A DNA stretch of 64,000 nt. It comes from Actinacidiphila acididurans (GTDB taxonomy: Bacteria > Actinomycetota > Actinomycetes > Streptomycetales > Streptomycetaceae). Under the pieces are notes generated by a model. It was not told the DNA's origin, searched no databases, and was given only the letters and a program-made list of their open reading frames with translations. The stretch is taken from assembly GCF_016918855.1 (NCBI RefSeq), contig NZ_JADKYB010000006.1, positions 62,001 through 126,000 of the forward strand, in the 5' to 3' direction. Below, in pieces: positions 26,460-38,226 of the stretch (the stretch's first letter is position 1; every line of letters starts with the position of its first letter). A program made the translations under genes and the position numbers.

Positions 26460-26972
26460 TCAGCCGAAGCGCCCCCACAGCTTCGGGAAACGCGCGGCCA
26501 TCGCCGCCTCGTCGTCGAAGTCCAGCGAGGCGCCCTCGGGCCCGGCCGGCTGCGGGATCTCCAGGTCCGGCAGCCGGACGCCGGTGAGCTGTTCGTACGC
26601 CTCGTCGGCCGCGTACCCGAGGTCCTCCGCGTCGCCGTCGGTCTCCGGGTCGAAGTCCGGCACCAGGTCCGCCAGGTCGTCCGGGGAGTGCAGGGCGCCC
26701 TCGAAGACCGGCCGGCCCTGGCCGATCAGCCAGCAGCGGAAGTAGTCGAAGGACTCGTCGTCCGCGTCGCCCAGCATGATGTCGGCCGCGCCCCACAGGT
26801 CCCACCGGTAGGCGCGGACGAAGCGGGTCTCGAAGTGCCGCGCGAAGTCCGTCACGGCATCCGGGTCGAGCTGGGCCAGCCGCTCGATCATCAGGTCGGC
26901 ATGGTCCTCCGGATCGCCGTCCGCGGCCTCGCGCGTACTGTCGACGATCTCCCAGAACTCCGTCTCGTCCAT
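26460..26972 (-). CDS. DUF4240 domain protein
   Basis: 170 residues, strongly acidic. It starts MDETEFWEIVDSTREAADGDPEDHADLM and includes FARHFETRFVRAYRWDLWGAADIMLGDADDESFDYFRCWLIGQGR, the core of DUF4240. These proteins occur in several bacteria as small standalone units of unknown activity, related to immunity- or WGR-like sets. ATG 26972 is the first start with homology. It lies 60 bp upstream of the SDR gene on the same strand. Confidence 0.88.
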   Translation of the reverse strand: MDETEFWEIVDSTREAADGDPEDHADLMIERLAQLDPDAVTDFARHFETRFVRAYRWDLWGAADIMLGDADDESFDYFRCWLIGQGRPVFEGALHSPDDLADLVPDFDPETDGDAEDLGYAADEAYEQLTGVRLPDLEIPQPAGPEGASLDFDDEAAMAARFPKLWGRFG

Positions 26973-27152
26973 CACGCGTACAGCTTCCCGTGTGCCACCC
27001 GCCTCGTGCACGCGCGGCGCCCCGGATGCGGCCGTGTCGTTACCGCGCGCCCGTACGCACGGTGACATCCCGTGAGATCGCGCAACCCCGCGCAACCGCA
27101 CGCCGTCCCGCGGGCTCGCGCCCCCGGACGCTCCTGGAACGCGACCGGCGGC

Positions 27153-28148
27153 TCAGCCCTCGGCCAGCCTGAGCTGGTACTCCACGGTGCGCCGCAGCGG
27201 CCGGAAGCCCAGCGCGGTGTTGACGGCCAGCATGTGCCGGTTGTCGTCGGCGTTGTCGGTCTGGATGTGGGTGATGGACGGGAAGTGGTCGCGAACCCGG
27301 CGCAGCATCTCCGACTTCACCCACAGGCCGAGGCCGTGGCCGCGGTGGACGGGCAGCACCGCGGTGCCGTACTGCTGGGCGCGCGGCGAGCGGTCGGCGG
27401 GCAGGACGAGTTCGGTGAAGCCGGCCACCGAGTGGTCGGCCTCGCTGAGCGCGGCCACGGTCAGCAGCCGTTCGCCGCGGGCGGCGACCACGCGCGCGGC
27501 CTGCCGTACCCGCTCCGGGTCCCAGTCCAGCTCGCCGGTGTCCATGTCGCCGGTGGGCATGTCGGCCATGCTCGCGTGGGCGCGGGCGAAGGAGTCGGCG
27601 AGGTGACCGGGGACCTCGCCCTCCCAGAAGGCCAGCCGGTAACCGTGGTGGGCGACGTCGGGCAGTTTCCTGATCCGGTCGGGGACCTCTTCCAGGGTCA
27701 GGAGCTGCCAGGTCAGCCGCAGCACCGGCACGAACTCACGGGTGGCGAGGAATCCCTCGCCCGGGGTACCGGCCATCACCTCGGCGACCATGCTGCGGCA
27801 GCCCGCGCCGGCCGCGGCCTCGGTGAGCGTGGACAGCAGCCGGGAGCCGGTGCCGAGCCGCCGGTGGGCGGGGTGGACCGTGACGTCCACCTCGGCCAGG
27901 TGGCTGCGTCCCGGGTCCTCGAACAGCCGCAGCGTGGCGGTGGCCACCGCCTCCTCGCCCGGCCCGCGCACCAGCCACAGCACCATGCGGCTGCCCGCGC
28001 CGGCGGTGGTCAGCCGGGCGGTCAGTGCGGCCTGCGACGGGACCGGCTCGCCCGGCCGGTCGTGGGCCAGCGCGGCGCACTGCACCCGGTGCCAGGCGCG
28101 GAAGTCCTCGGCCGTGGGCGCGTTCAGCGGGGTCGGGTTGGCAGGCAT
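27153..28148 (-). CDS. Double-GNAT N-acetyltransferase
   Basis: 331 residues with two GNAT folds in tandem. The first (about 10-165) has the acetyl-CoA loop VHPAHRRLGTGSRLLSTL; the second (about 195-325) has VLPVHRGHGLGLWVKSEMLR. This mycothiol-synthase-like double layout is common in actinobacteria, often with one half inactive. The acceptor substrate is unknown. ATG 28148 (MPANPTPLNAPTAEDF) is chosen; the open frame continues upstream through non-homologous sequence. Confidence 0.87.
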   Translation of the reverse strand: MPANPTPLNAPTAEDFRAWHRVQCAALAHDRPGEPVPSQAALTARLTTAGAGSRMVLWLVRGPGEEAVATATLRLFEDPGRSHLAEVDVTVHPAHRRLGTGSRLLSTLTEAAAGAGCRSMVAEVMAGTPGEGFLATREFVPVLRLTWQLLTLEEVPDRIRKLPDVAHHGYRLAFWEGEVPGHLADSFARAHASMADMPTGDMDTGELDWDPERVRQAARVVAARGERLLTVAALSEADHSVAGFTELVLPADRSPRAQQYGTAVLPVHRGHGLGLWVKSEMLRRVRDHFPSITHIQTDNADDNRHMLAVNTALGFRPLRRTVEYQLRLAEG

Positions 28149-28330
28149 CCGGGGGAAGGTAGCCCCTCGCCCAGGATGCCTGCAATCCCTTTCCCGGCCG
28201 CCGGTGTGCCGGTTCCGGCCGCGCCGGACCCGGTACGGCAAGCGTGTACCGCGACCGTACGGGCTCCCGTGCCGAGTCCGTACGGCGATCGCGGGTGGTG
28301 CTTCCTCGCCGTGCTGGTCGTGCAGGTGCT

Positions 28331-30973
28331 TTACAGGCCGTACCGCTCGGCGGCTTCCTTGACCGTCTCCGGCTTGACCTCGCCGCGCCGGGCCAGGGCC
28401 GCCAGGGCCTGGACGGCGACGGACTGCGGGTCCACCCCGAAGTGGCGGCGGGCCGCGTCGCGGGTGTCGGACAGGCCGAAGCCGTCGGTGCCGATCGAGG
28501 TCCAGTCGTGGTCGACCCACGGCGCGATCTGGTCCGGCACCGCCCGCATCCAGTCGCTGACCGCGACCACCGGGCCGGGCGCGCCGGCCAGCGCGCGGGT
28601 CACGTACGGCACCCGCTCCTCGCCGTGCAGCCGGGCCGCGTCGCACTCCATGGCCTCGCGCCGCAGCTCGGTCCAGGACGGCGCGGACCACACGTCGGCG
28701 GCCACGCCCCACTCCTCGGCCAGCAGCCGCTGCGCCTCCAGCACCCAGTGGATCGCCGTGCCCGAGGCGAGCAGCTGCACCCTGGGCGTGTCCTGCGGCA
28801 TCGCCGGGGCCTGCTGGTAGCGGTAGAGGCCCTTGAGGATGCCCTCCTCGACGCCCTCGGGCATCGCCGGCTGGACCTTGGGCTCGTTGTAGACCGTCAG
28901 GTAGTAGAAGACGTCCTCGGCCTGGGGCCCGTACATCCGGCGCAGGCCCTCGCGGACGATGACCGCGACCTCGTACGCGAACGCCGGGTCGTAGGAGACC
29001 GCCGCCGGGTTGGTGGAGGCCAGCAGGTGCGAGTGGCCGTCGGCGTGCTGCAGGCCCTCGCCGGTCATGGTGGTGCGGCCGGCGGTGGCGCCGATCACGA
29101 AGCCGCGGCCGAGCTGGTCGGCCAGCGCCCAGAACTGGTCGGCGGTGCGCTGGAAGCCGAACATCGAGTAGAAGATGTAGAAGGGGATCATGGGCTCGCC
29201 GTGCGTGGCGTACGCCGTGGCCGCCGCGGTGAAGTCGGCGAGCGAACCGGCCTCGGTGATCCCCTCGTTGAGGATCTGGCCGTCCTTCGCCTCCTTGTAG
29301 TACAGGAGCTGGTCGCGGTCCACCGGGTCGTACGTCTGCCCCTTGGGCGAGTACAGGCCGGCCGACGGGAACAGCGACTCCATGCCGAAGGTGCGGGCCT
29401 CGTCGGGTACGACCGGCACCCAGCGGCGGCCGGTCTCCTTCTCCCGCATCAGGTCCTTCACCAGGCGGACGAACGCCATGGTGGTGGCGATCTCCTGGCC
29501 GCCCGAGCCCTTTTCCAGCGCCTTGAACGCCTTGTCGGCCGGCATCGGCAGCGGTTTGGCGACCACCTTGCGGGCCGGCACCAGGCCGCCGAGGGCCGCG
29601 CGGCGCTCCTGCAGGTACTGCACCTCCGGCGAGTTCTCGCCCGGGTGCCAGTACGGGACCACGTCCGCGTCCAGCGCGCTGTCCGGGATGGGAAGCTCCA
29701 GCAGGTCACGCATCGTGCGGAACTGCGCGCCGTTGAGCTTCTTCATCTGGTGGTTGGCGTTGCGCGACTCGAAGCCCTCGCCCAGCGTCCAGCCCTTGAC
29801 GGTCTGCGCGAGGATCACGGTCGGAGCGCCCTTGTGCTCCATGGCGGCGCGGTAGGCCGCGTACACCTTGCGCGGCTCGTGGCCGGCCCGGGAGGCGCGG
29901 AACAGCTCCAGCACCTTGGCGTCGTCCAGCCGGGTGCCGATACCGCGCAGGGCGGGGTCGGCGCCGAAGAAGTGGTCGCGGACGTAGGCCGCGTCCTTGG
30001 TGGCGTACGTCTGGAACTGTGCGTCCGGGGTCTCCCGCAGCCGGCGCAGCAGCGCCCCCTCGGTGTCCTGGGCCAGCACCTCGTCCCAGGCGGCGCCCCA
30101 CAGCGACTTGATCACGTTCCAGCCGGCGGCGCGGAACTGCGCCTCCAGCTCCTGCACGATCTTGAAGTTGGGGCGGACCGGGCCGTCGAGGCGCTGGAGG
30201 TTGCAGTTGATGACGAAGGTCAGGTTGTCCAGGCCTTCCCGGGAGGCGAGCGCCAGGGAGGCGGTCGACTCGGGCTCGTCCATCTCGCCGTCGCCGAGGA
30301 ACGCCCACACGTGCGACCCGGAGGTGTCCTTGATGCCGCGGTGCTCCAGGTAGCGGTTGAAGCGCGCCTGGTAGATCGCGGACAGCGGGCCCAGGCCCAT
30401 GGAGACGGTGGGGAACTCCCACAGCCAGGGCAGCCGGCGCGGGTGCGGGTACGACGGCAGGCCGTCGCCGCCCGCCTCGCGGCGGAAGTGGTCCAGGTGG
30501 GCCTCGGTGAGCCGGCCGTCCAGGAACGCGCGGGCGTAGATGCCCGGCGAGGCGTGGCCCTGGATGTAGAGCTGGTCGCCGGAGCCCCCGTCCTTGCCGT
30601 GGAAGAAGTGCTCGAAGCCGGTCTCGTACAGCCAGGCCGCCGACGCGAAGGTCGCGATGTGGCCGCCGAGCCCGAGCTTGCTGCCGCGGGTCACCATGGC
30701 GGCGGCGTTCCACCGGTTCCATGCGGTGATCCGCGCCTCCAGCGCCTCGTCACCGGGATATGCCGGCTCGGCGGAGGTCGGGATGGTGTTGATGTACGGG
30801 GTTTCGAGCAGTACGGGCATACCGGAGCGGTCGGCGGCGCTCTCCAGAGTGCGCTGCATCAGGTAGGCCGCGCGGTGTGGCCCGGCGGCCTTCGTGACCG
30901 CCTCGAGCGATTCGCGCCATTCCGCGGTCTCTTCCGGGTCCCGGTCGGGGATCTGGTCGAGCTGACTGGGCAT
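28331..30973 (-). CDS. aceE: Pyruvate dehydrogenase E1 component, homodimeric type
   Basis: 880 residues, matching the single-chain E1 of the AceE family. It decarboxylates pyruvate with thiamine diphosphate and acetylates the lipoyl group of E2. The TPP/Mg site is seen in [14 protein letters not shown] followed by [11 protein letters not shown], with [12 protein letters not shown], and the pyrimidine-domain glutamate region near [15 protein letters not shown] 30973 ([19 protein letters not shown]) fits the family N-terminus. A promoter-like element overlapping a palindrome lies at 31050-31078. The GntR/FCD gene upstream is a likely regulator. No E2p gene is adjacent. Confidence 0.97.
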   Translation of the reverse strand: MPSQLDQIPDRDPEETAEWRESLEAVTKAAGPHRAAYLMQRTLESAADRSGMPVLLETPYINTIPTSAEPAYPGDEALEARITAWNRWNAAAMVTRGSKLGLGGHIATFASAAWLYETGFEHFFHGKDGGSGDQLYIQGHASPGIYARAFLDGRLTEAHLDHFRREAGGDGLPSYPHPRRLPWLWEFPTVSMGLGPLSAIYQARFNRYLEHRGIKDTSGSHVWAFLGDGEMDEPESTASLALASREGLDNLTFVINCNLQRLDGPVRPNFKIVQELEAQFRAAGWNVIKSLWGAAWDEVLAQDTEGALLRRLRETPDAQFQTYATKDAAYVRDHFFGADPALRGIGTRLDDAKVLELFRASRAGHEPRKVYAAYRAAMEHKGAPTVILAQTVKGWTLGEGFESRNANHQMKKLNGAQFRTMRDLLELPIPDSALDADVVPYWHPGENSPEVQYLQERRAALGGLVPARKVVAKPLPMPADKAFKALEKGSGGQEIATTMAFVRLVKDLMREKETGRRWVPVVPDEARTFGMESLFPSAGLYSPKGQTYDPVDRDQLLYYKEAKDGQILNEGITEAGSLADFTAAATAYATHGEPMIPFYIFYSMFGFQRTADQFWALADQLGRGFVIGATAGRTTMTGEGLQHADGHSHLLASTNPAAVSYDPAFAYEVAVIVREGLRRMYGPQAEDVFYYLTVYNEPKVQPAMPEGVEEGILKGLYRYQQAPAMPQDTPRVQLLASGTAIHWVLEAQRLLAEEWGVAADVWSAPSWTELRREAMECDAARLHGEERVPYVTRALAGAPGPVVAVSDWMRAVPDQIAPWVDHDWTSIGTDGFGLSDTRDAARRHFGVDPQSVAVQALAALARRGEVKPETVKEAAERYGL

Positions 30974-31049
30974 GGGTCGCCGCCTTCCGAAGGAGGGGTG
31001 AGGGGAGTGCGGTGGTTCGTACGTCGGCAGACAGGGCACCCCGGAATTG

Positions 31050-31078
31050 ACGGTACGCCGCGATCGATGATCGATCAA
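31050..31078 (-). promoter_or_regulatory. Candidate aceE promoter with palindromic operator
   Basis: On the minus strand TTGATC (31073-31078), a 17-bp spacer and TACCGT (31050-31055) form a plausible promoter about 75 bp before aceE. The palindrome TGATCGATCA (31068-31077) covers the -35 element and CGATCGATGATCGATC repeats the motif. A GntR-type repressor could bind here; this is an inference. Confidence 0.5.
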
Positions 31079-31219
31079 TGGGCGGAAGCGACGAAATTCG
31101 CAGGCGGCACGGGGTGTCAGCCTTAAGGGCACGGAGTGTCAGTCGCGTTGGACCTTGGAAAGTGCGAGCGCGCGGCCCGCACGGTCACCGACTCGGAAGG
31201 CGCGGAGGTGGCTTGATCC

Positions 31220-31858
31220 TCACACCTGGGGGGCGCAGCTCAGCACGTGCTCCTTGAGCAGCAGGCAGATCCGCGGATCGCGGCGCAAAAAAGCGTCCAC
31301 GATGTCCTGGTGCTCGGCGGCATAGGCACGCGGTGCCGGGCTCAGCCAGCGGATCGACAGCGTGGTCCACACCTCGATGCCCAACGACTCCCAGGCGTGC
31401 AGCAGCACCGCGTTGTCCGCGGCCCGCACCAGCTCGTGGTGGAAGGCGACCGTGTGCCGCACCTGGGCCTCGCCGTCCAGGACCAGGTCGGCCGTCCGCA
31501 GGGCCGCCACCTCGCGCTCCAGCGCCGAGGGGTCGGCGGCCAGCCGGGGCGCGGCCAGCTCGGCCGCCACGCCCTCCAGGCCGGCCCGCACCGGATAGCT
31601 CTCCTTGAGGTCTGCCGCCGTCAGGCTGCGCACCCGCACGCCCTTGTTGGGCGCCGACTCGATCAGCCGCAGCGTCTCCAGCTCCCGCAGCGCCTCGCGT
31701 ACCGGCGTCTGGCTGACCTGCAGCTCCACGGCGATCCTGCGCTCCACGATGCGCTCGCCCGGCTGCCACCGCCCGCTGACGATCCCCTCGAGGATGTGCT
31801 CGCGGATCTGCTCGCGCAGGCTGTGCACCACCACGTGCGAAGCGACTGGCTGCGTCAT
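31220..31858 (-). CDS. GntR family transcriptional regulator, FCD subfamily
   Basis: 212 residues. The N-terminal winged helix (about 10-75) reads SLREQIREHILEGIVSGRWQPGERIVERRIAVELQVSQTPVREALRELETLRLI. The C-terminal FCD ligand domain (about 85-205) contains the metal-binding Asp/His positions in YPVRAGLEGVAAELA, FHHELVRAADN and AEHQDIVDAFLRRD. FCD regulators usually sense organic acids. It is placed between sucB and aceE, reads the same way, and has AAGGAG before ATG 31858. It probably controls aceE and/or itself. Confidence 0.93.
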   Translation of the reverse strand: MTQPVASHVVVHSLREQIREHILEGIVSGRWQPGERIVERRIAVELQVSQTPVREALRELETLRLIESAPNKGVRVRSLTAADLKESYPVRAGLEGVAAELAAPRLAADPSALEREVAALRTADLVLDGEAQVRHTVAFHHELVRAADNAVLLHAWESLGIEVWTTLSIRWLSPAPRAYAAEHQDIVDAFLRRDPRICLLLKEHVLSCAPQV

Positions 31859-31951
31859 GGGCGCACTCCTTCACGGTCTGCGTGACATAGACGATACGAC
31901 GGCGCCGCAACAGGGCCTCACCCCGGACACGCCCTCGGGGCCGTTTCGACA

Positions 31952-31999
31952 CGACGGCGCCCCCTGATCCGGACCGGGCCGGAGCAGGGGGCGCCGTCG
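31952..31999 (-). terminator. Terminator hairpin after sucB
   Basis: CGACGGCGCCCCCTG (31952-31966) pairs perfectly with CAGGGGGCGCCGTCG (31985-31999), a 15-bp stem starting 46 bp past the sucB stop. It separates sucB from the GntR gene. Confidence 0.8.
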
Positions 32000-32045
32000 A
32001 CGCCTTCGGCGACGGGCACGTGGTACCCGAGCGGTGTGGCGGGAA

Positions 32046-33863
32046 TTACAGGCCGAGGTCCACCTCGAACTCGCCGGCCTCCAGGATCTCCTTGACCGCG
32101 CCCAGGTAGCGGGCGGCGTCGGCGCCGTCCACCAGGCGGTGGTCGTAGGACAGCGCCAGGTAGGTCGTGTCGCGGATGCCGATGACCGTGCCCTCGTCGG
32201 TCTCCACGACCACCGGGCGCTTGACGGTGGCGCCGATGCCCAGGATGGCGGCCTGGGTCGGCGGCACGATGACCGTGTCGAACAGCGCGCCGCGCGAGCC
32301 GGTGTTGCTGATGGTGAAGGTCGCGCCGGCCAGGTCGTCCGGGGTGATCTTGTTGGACCGGACGTTGCCGGCCAGCTCCGCGGTCTTCTTGGCGATGCCG
32401 CCGAGGTTCAGGTCGCCGGCGCCCTTGATGACCGGGGTCATCAGGCCCTTCTCGGAGTCCACCGCGATACCGATGTTCTCGGTGTCGAAGTAGGTGACCG
32501 TGCCCTCCTGCTCGTTCAGGCGGGCGTTGATCACCGGGTGGGCCTTGAGCGCCTGGGCGGCGGCCTTGACGAAGAACGGCATCGGGGAGAGCTTGACGCC
32601 CTCGCGGGCCAGGAAGGACTCCTTGGCCCGGGCCCGCAGCCGCATGATGCGGGTGACGTCCACCTCGACGACGGTGGTGAGCTGGGCCTGCGAGTGCAGG
32701 GCCAGCATCATGTTGTCGCCGATGAGCTTGCGGATCCGGGTCATCTTGACGGTCTGGCCGCGCAGCGGGGACACCGCCGGGGCGGCCTTGGCCGGGGGAG
32801 CGGCGGCCGGAGCGGCCTGCGCCGCGGCGGCAGCGGCGGCCTTGGCGGCCTCCGCGGCGGCGAGCACGTCCTGCTTGCGGACCCGGCCGCCGACGCCGGT
32901 GCCGCGCACCGACGCCAGGTCGACGCCGTTCTCGGCGGCGAGCTTGCGGACCAGCGGCGTGACGTACGCGCCTTCCTCGGTGGCCTGGGCGGCGGCCGGC
33001 GCGGGGGCGGCGGCCGGGGTGACCGGGGCCGGGGCCGCGGGAGCCGGGGCCGGGGCGGGCGCGGCCGGAGCGGGCGCCGGCGGGGCGGGCGGAGCCGCCG
33101 GAGCCGGAGCGGCCTGCGCCGGGGCGGGCGCGGGGGCCGGAGCAGGTGCCGGAGCCGCGGGAGCCGGGGCGGGAGCCGCGGGCGCGGGAGCCGCCGCCGG
33201 AGCGGCACCGGCAGCGCCGACGATCGCCAGGCGGGCGCCGACCTCGGCCGTCTCGTCCTCCTGGACCAGGATCTCCAGCAGGGTGCCGGACACCGGCGAG
33301 GGAATCTCGGTGTCCACCTTGTCGGTGGAGACCTCGAGCAGCGGCTCGTCGGCCTCGACGCTCTCGCCGACCGACTTCAGCCAGCGGGTGACGGTGCCCT
33401 CGGTGACGCTCTCGCCGAGGGCCGGCAGGACGACGTCCGTGCCGGTGGCACCGCCGGCCGGGGCGGCCGGAGCCGCCGCCTGCGCGGGGGCGGGCTGCGC
33501 CGGGGCCGGGGCCTCGGCGACCGGGGCGGGTGCGGGGGTGGGCGCGGGCTGGACCGGCGCGGGGGCCGGAGCCGGCGCCGGAGCGGCCTGGGCCGCGGGC
33601 GCGGGGGCCGCGGCGGGGGCGCCGTGGCCGTCGTCGATGACGGCGAGCTCGGCGCCGACCTCGACCGTCTCGTCCTCGGCGACCTTGATCGAGGAGAGCA
33701 CGCCGGAGGCGGGGGACGGGATCTCGGTGTCCACCTTGTCGGTGGAGACCTCCAGCAGCGGCTCGTCGGCCTCGACGTGTTCGCCTTCGGCCTTGAGCCA
33801 GCGGGTGACGGTGCCCTCGGTCACGCTCTCGCCGAGCGCCGGCAGGGTTACGGAAACCGCCAT
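32046..33863 (-). CDS. sucB: Dihydrolipoamide acyltransferase E2 (2-oxoglutarate dehydrogenase type), two lipoyl domains
   Basis: 605 residues. Two lipoyl domains carry lipoyl lysines at Lys43 and Lys182 (both in [12 protein letters not shown]). Long Ala/Pro linkers (about 82-138 and 215-300) join them to a peripheral-subunit-binding domain ([35 protein letters not shown]). The catalytic domain ends with [13 protein letters not shown] (His575, Asp579). In actinobacteria this E2 serves pyruvate dehydrogenase and, with KGD, 2-oxoglutarate dehydrogenase. It lies 50 bp downstream of lpd on the same strand, forming an E3-E2 operon, and needs LipA/LipB made nearby. Confidence 0.96.
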   Translation of the reverse strand: MAVSVTLPALGESVTEGTVTRWLKAEGEHVEADEPLLEVSTDKVDTEIPSPASGVLSSIKVAEDETVEVGAELAVIDDGHGAPAAAPAPAAQAAPAPAPAPAPVQPAPTPAPAPVAEAPAPAQPAPAQAAAPAAPAGGATGTDVVLPALGESVTEGTVTRWLKSVGESVEADEPLLEVSTDKVDTEIPSPVSGTLLEILVQEDETAEVGARLAIVGAAGAAPAAAPAPAAPAPAPAAPAPAPAPAPAPAQAAPAPAAPPAPPAPAPAAPAPAPAPAAPAPVTPAAAPAPAAAQATEEGAYVTPLVRKLAAENGVDLASVRGTGVGGRVRKQDVLAAAEAAKAAAAAAAQAAPAAAPPAKAAPAVSPLRGQTVKMTRIRKLIGDNMMLALHSQAQLTTVVEVDVTRIMRLRARAKESFLAREGVKLSPMPFFVKAAAQALKAHPVINARLNEQEGTVTYFDTENIGIAVDSEKGLMTPVIKGAGDLNLGGIAKKTAELAGNVRSNKITPDDLAGATFTISNTGSRGALFDTVIVPPTQAAILGIGATVKRPVVVETDEGTVIGIRDTTYLALSYDHRLVDGADAARYLGAVKEILEAGEFEVDLGL

Positions 33864-33913
33864 GGTTGCGGTTGCTCCTAACGATCTGTGCGGATGGGGT
33901 GGCGTGATGAGGG

Positions 33914-35302
33914 TCAGTCGTGCGAGTGCAGCGGCTTGCCCGCGAGGGCCAGGTGGGCCTCGCCGAGCGCCTCGTTCTGGGTGGGGTGCGCGTGGATGAG
34001 CTGGGCGACCTCGGCGGGCAGCGCCTCCCAGTTGTAGATCAGCTGCGCCTCGCCGACCTGCTCGCCCATCCGGTCACCGACCATGTGGACGCCCACGACG
34101 GCTCCGTCGCGTACCTGGACGAGCTTGATCTCGCCCGAGGTCTTGAGGATCTTGCTGCGGCCGTTTCCGGCCAGGTTGTACTTCAGGGTGACGACCTTGT
34201 CGGCACCGTAGAGCTCCTTGGCCTTCGCCTCGCTGATGCCGACCGAGGCGACCTCGGGCTGGCAGTAGGTCACCCGGGGCACGCCGTCGTAGTCGATCGG
34301 CACGGCCTTCAGGCCGGCCAGGCGCTCCGCCACCAGGATGCCCTCGGCGAAGCCGACGTGCGCGAGCTGGAGGGTCGGCACCAGGTCGCCGACCGCGGAG
34401 ATGGTCGGCACGTTGGTGCGCATGAACTCGTCCACCAGCACGTAGCCGCGGTCCATGGCCACGCCCTGCTCCTCGTAGCCCAGGCCCTGCGAGACCGGGC
34501 CGCGGCCGATGGCGACCAGCAGGACCTCCGCCTCGAAGGTCTTGCCGTCGGCGAGGGTGACCTTGACGCCGGTCTCGGTGTACTCGGCGCTCTGGAAGAA
34601 GGTGCCCAGGTTGAACTTGATGCCGCGCTTGCGGAAGGCCCGCTCCAGCAGCTTGGAGCTGTTCTCGTCCTCGACCGGCACCAGGTGGGGCAGGCCCTCG
34701 ACGATCGTCACGTCGGTGCCGAAGGACTTCCACGCGGAGGCGAACTCCACGCCGATCACGCCGCCGCCCAGGATGATCGCCGACTGCGGCACGCGGTCCA
34801 GGACCAGCGCGTGGTCGGAGGAGATGATCCGGTTGCCGTCGATGACCAGGCCGGGCAGCGAGCGCGGCACCGAGCCGGTGGCCAGCAGCACGTGCCGGCC
34901 CTCGATCCGCTGGCCGTTCACGTCGACGGAAGTGGGGGAGGACAGCCGGCCCTCGCCCTCGATGTAGGTCACCTTGCGGGAGGCGACCAGTCCCTGCAGG
35001 CCCTTGTACAGGCCGGAGATCACGTCGTCCTTGTATTTGTGGACGGCGGCGATGTCGATGCCCTCGAACGAGGTCTTGACACCGAACTGCTCGCTCTCCC
35101 GTGCCTGGTCGGCGATCTCACCGGCGTGCAGCAGCGCCTTGGTGGGAATGCAGCCGTTGTGCAGACAGGTGCCCCCCAGCTTGTTCTTCTCGATCAGGGC
35201 GACGTCGAGCCCGAGCTGCGCGGCGCGCAGCGCGGCCGCGTAGCCGCCACTGCCGCCGCCGAGAATCACTAGGTCGAAAACAGTGCTGGCGTCGTTCGCC
35301 AC
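33914..35302 (-). CDS. lpd: Dihydrolipoyl dehydrogenase (E3)
   Basis: 462 residues. Re-oxidises dihydrolipoyl groups using FAD and NAD+. The FAD fold [20 protein letters not shown], redox pair [16 protein letters not shown] fold [21 protein letters not shown] and C-terminal catalytic base [14 protein letters not shown] are all present. GTG 35302 ([12 protein letters not shown]) has GGAGG seven bases upstream. It heads the lpd-sucB pair and is separated from upstream pepA by a strong terminator. Confidence 0.97.
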   Translation of the reverse strand: MANDASTVFDLVILGGGSGGYAAALRAAQLGLDVALIEKNKLGGTCLHNGCIPTKALLHAGEIADQARESEQFGVKTSFEGIDIAAVHKYKDDVISGLYKGLQGLVASRKVTYIEGEGRLSSPTSVDVNGQRIEGRHVLLATGSVPRSLPGLVIDGNRIISSDHALVLDRVPQSAIILGGGVIGVEFASAWKSFGTDVTIVEGLPHLVPVEDENSSKLLERAFRKRGIKFNLGTFFQSAEYTETGVKVTLADGKTFEAEVLLVAIGRGPVSQGLGYEEQGVAMDRGYVLVDEFMRTNVPTISAVGDLVPTLQLAHVGFAEGILVAERLAGLKAVPIDYDGVPRVTYCQPEVASVGISEAKAKELYGADKVVTLKYNLAGNGRSKILKTSGEIKLVQVRDGAVVGVHMVGDRMGEQVGEAQLIYNWEALPAEVAQLIHAHPTQNEALGEAHLALAGKPLHSHD

Positions 35303-35505
35303 GTCACGTCCTCCATGCATGGTGCGCCCCCGCCGGTCCTCGGTGATCGGCGGCGGCATCTGTTCGGCCGCTTTGTCTCAAAGGGGGCCCTGTCGCCGAG
35401 ACAACATCTTCGCACTTGTTCCGGGCCCGCGAAGCATCGGGCCTTGCCCATTCCCGGCCGTTCCCGACCGCTCGGCCGAAGTGGCCGGAAAGCCATCGGG
35501 CGTGG

Positions 35506-35540
35506 TCAGGGGCTCCGGGCACGGCGCCCGGAGCCCCTGA
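35506..35540 (-). terminator. Terminator hairpin after pepA
   Basis: TCAGGGGCTCCGGGC (35506-35520) pairs perfectly with GCCCGGAGCCCCTGA (35526-35540), a 15-bp stem with a five-base loop, 40 bp past the pepA stop codon. Confidence 0.85.
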
Positions 35541-35580
35541 GTGACGTATCTCACCCGGCTGTCACCCGGTCCTCACCCGA

Positions 35581-37086
<1,506 letters not shown>

Positions 37087-37371
37087 GGTGGATGAGGTCC
37101 TATTCGGTCGAGGTCCTGTCGGCGGCCGGTGGGTGGCCCGGCCCGGCCTCCGCATGGTAATCGCGCCAGATCAGCGCGGCGGCGCCCGGGCAGTGGCCGT
37201 TCCGACGAGATTACGCCCCGCCGCAGGCCCCGACTGTCCGTCGCGTCTCGTTGCCGCTCACCCGTAGCGGGGAGGCATGTGCCGGGGGCGGGTACGTACC
37301 CGGCGGCAGGGGGCGCGCGGCGGGCGGTTCGCCGTACGGGCGGCATGCGCGTCGGTCGTACGCGGTGGCGC

Positions 37372-38226
37372 TCAGCGCAGGGCGAGCACCAGGGCGGCGG
37401 CGGTGACCGCGGTCTCGCACAGCGCCCCGAACACGTCGCCGGTGACGCCGCCGAAGCGCCGACCGCAGTGCCGCAGCAGCGCCTCCGCGCAGGCCAGGCC
37501 GAAAACCGCCGCCATTGCGGCGCGCAGGGCGGTCAGGCCGCCGAAGGGCTGTCCGGCCGCGGCTGCCAGTACCACGACCAGCGCGGCAGCGCCGAACGCC
37601 GTGCCCGCCGGGACCGCCCCGGCCACCGCGGCGCCCAGCCCCTCGGGCCGGGCGGCCGCCACCCGGGGACGGCAGGCCAGCGTCATCGCGGTGCGTCCGG
37701 TGACCGCGGCCAGTGCCGCGGCGGTCCCGCCGTACACCCAGCCGTGCCCGTAGGCGGCGGCCAGCGCTGCGGTCTGGGCGAGCAGCACCAGCACGAGGAC
37801 GACCACGCCGAAGGGCCCGATGTCGGAGCGCTTCATGATCCGCAGCGCCTCCTCGGCCGGCTTGCCGCTGCCCAGCCCGTCGGCGGTGTCGGCGAGCCCG
37901 TCCAGGTGCAGCCCCCGGGTCGCCGCGGCCGGGACCGCGACGGCCCCCACCGCCGAGAGCAGCGGCGCCGCGCCCAGCGCGTGCAGCGCCCCGCCCGCCG
38001 TCGCGGCCCCCAGGCCCACGGCCAGCCCCACCAGGGGAGCCGCGGCCATCCCGCGCCCGGCCGCCGCCCGGTCCCAGCGGCTGACCCGCACCGGCAGCAC
38101 GCTCAGCGTCCCGAACGCGAACCGCAGCCCGTCCCCGACCGACGCGGGCGGCACCGGCGGGCCGGGCGGCCGGGCCGGCGGCGGTACGGGCGCGGTGCGC
38201 GGCAGGGGCTCGGGTACGTCGGTCAC
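37372..38226 (-). CDS. cobS: Adenosylcobinamide-GDP ribazoletransferase (cobalamin synthase)
   Basis: 284 residues. Joins adenosylcobinamide-GDP to alpha-ribazole in the membrane. After a Pro-rich cytoplasmic head (1-28), the family core is GLRFAFGTLSVLPV, then membrane helices, with RGLHLDGLADTADGLGSG and MKRSDIGPFGV carrying the conserved acidic residues. Its GTG start overlaps the stop of the rhomboid-like gene by four bases (GTGA, 38223-38226), so it is at the end of a coupled gene string. Confidence 0.95.
   Translation of the reverse strand: MTDVPEPLPRTAPVPPPARPPGPPVPPASVGDGLRFAFGTLSVLPVRVSRWDRAAAGRGMAAAPLVGLAVGLGAATAGGALHALGAAPLLSAVGAVAVPAAATRGLHLDGLADTADGLGSGKPAEEALRIMKRSDIGPFGVVVLVLVLLAQTAALAAAYGHGWVYGGTAAALAAVTGRTAMTLACRPRVAAARPEGLGAAVAGAVPAGTAFGAAALVVVLAAAAGQPFGGLTALRAAMAAVFGLACAEALLRHCGRRFGGVTGDVFGALCETAVTAAALVLALR

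Noticed and set aside
28244..31126. A 960-codon plus-strand frame opposite aceE
   Set aside because: It is the antisense shadow of aceE: Val/Arg/Gly/Leu-rich with no domain, no ribosome site, and codon bias belonging to the other strand.
33040..33210. DNA tandem repeats in sucB
   Set aside because: They encode the normal flexible Ala/Pro linkers of a lipoyl protein, so no separate repeat element is claimed.
32034..33881. Gly/Arg-rich plus-strand frame opposite sucB
   Set aside because: It mirrors the Ala/Pro linkers of the E2 protein; no independent evidence of coding.
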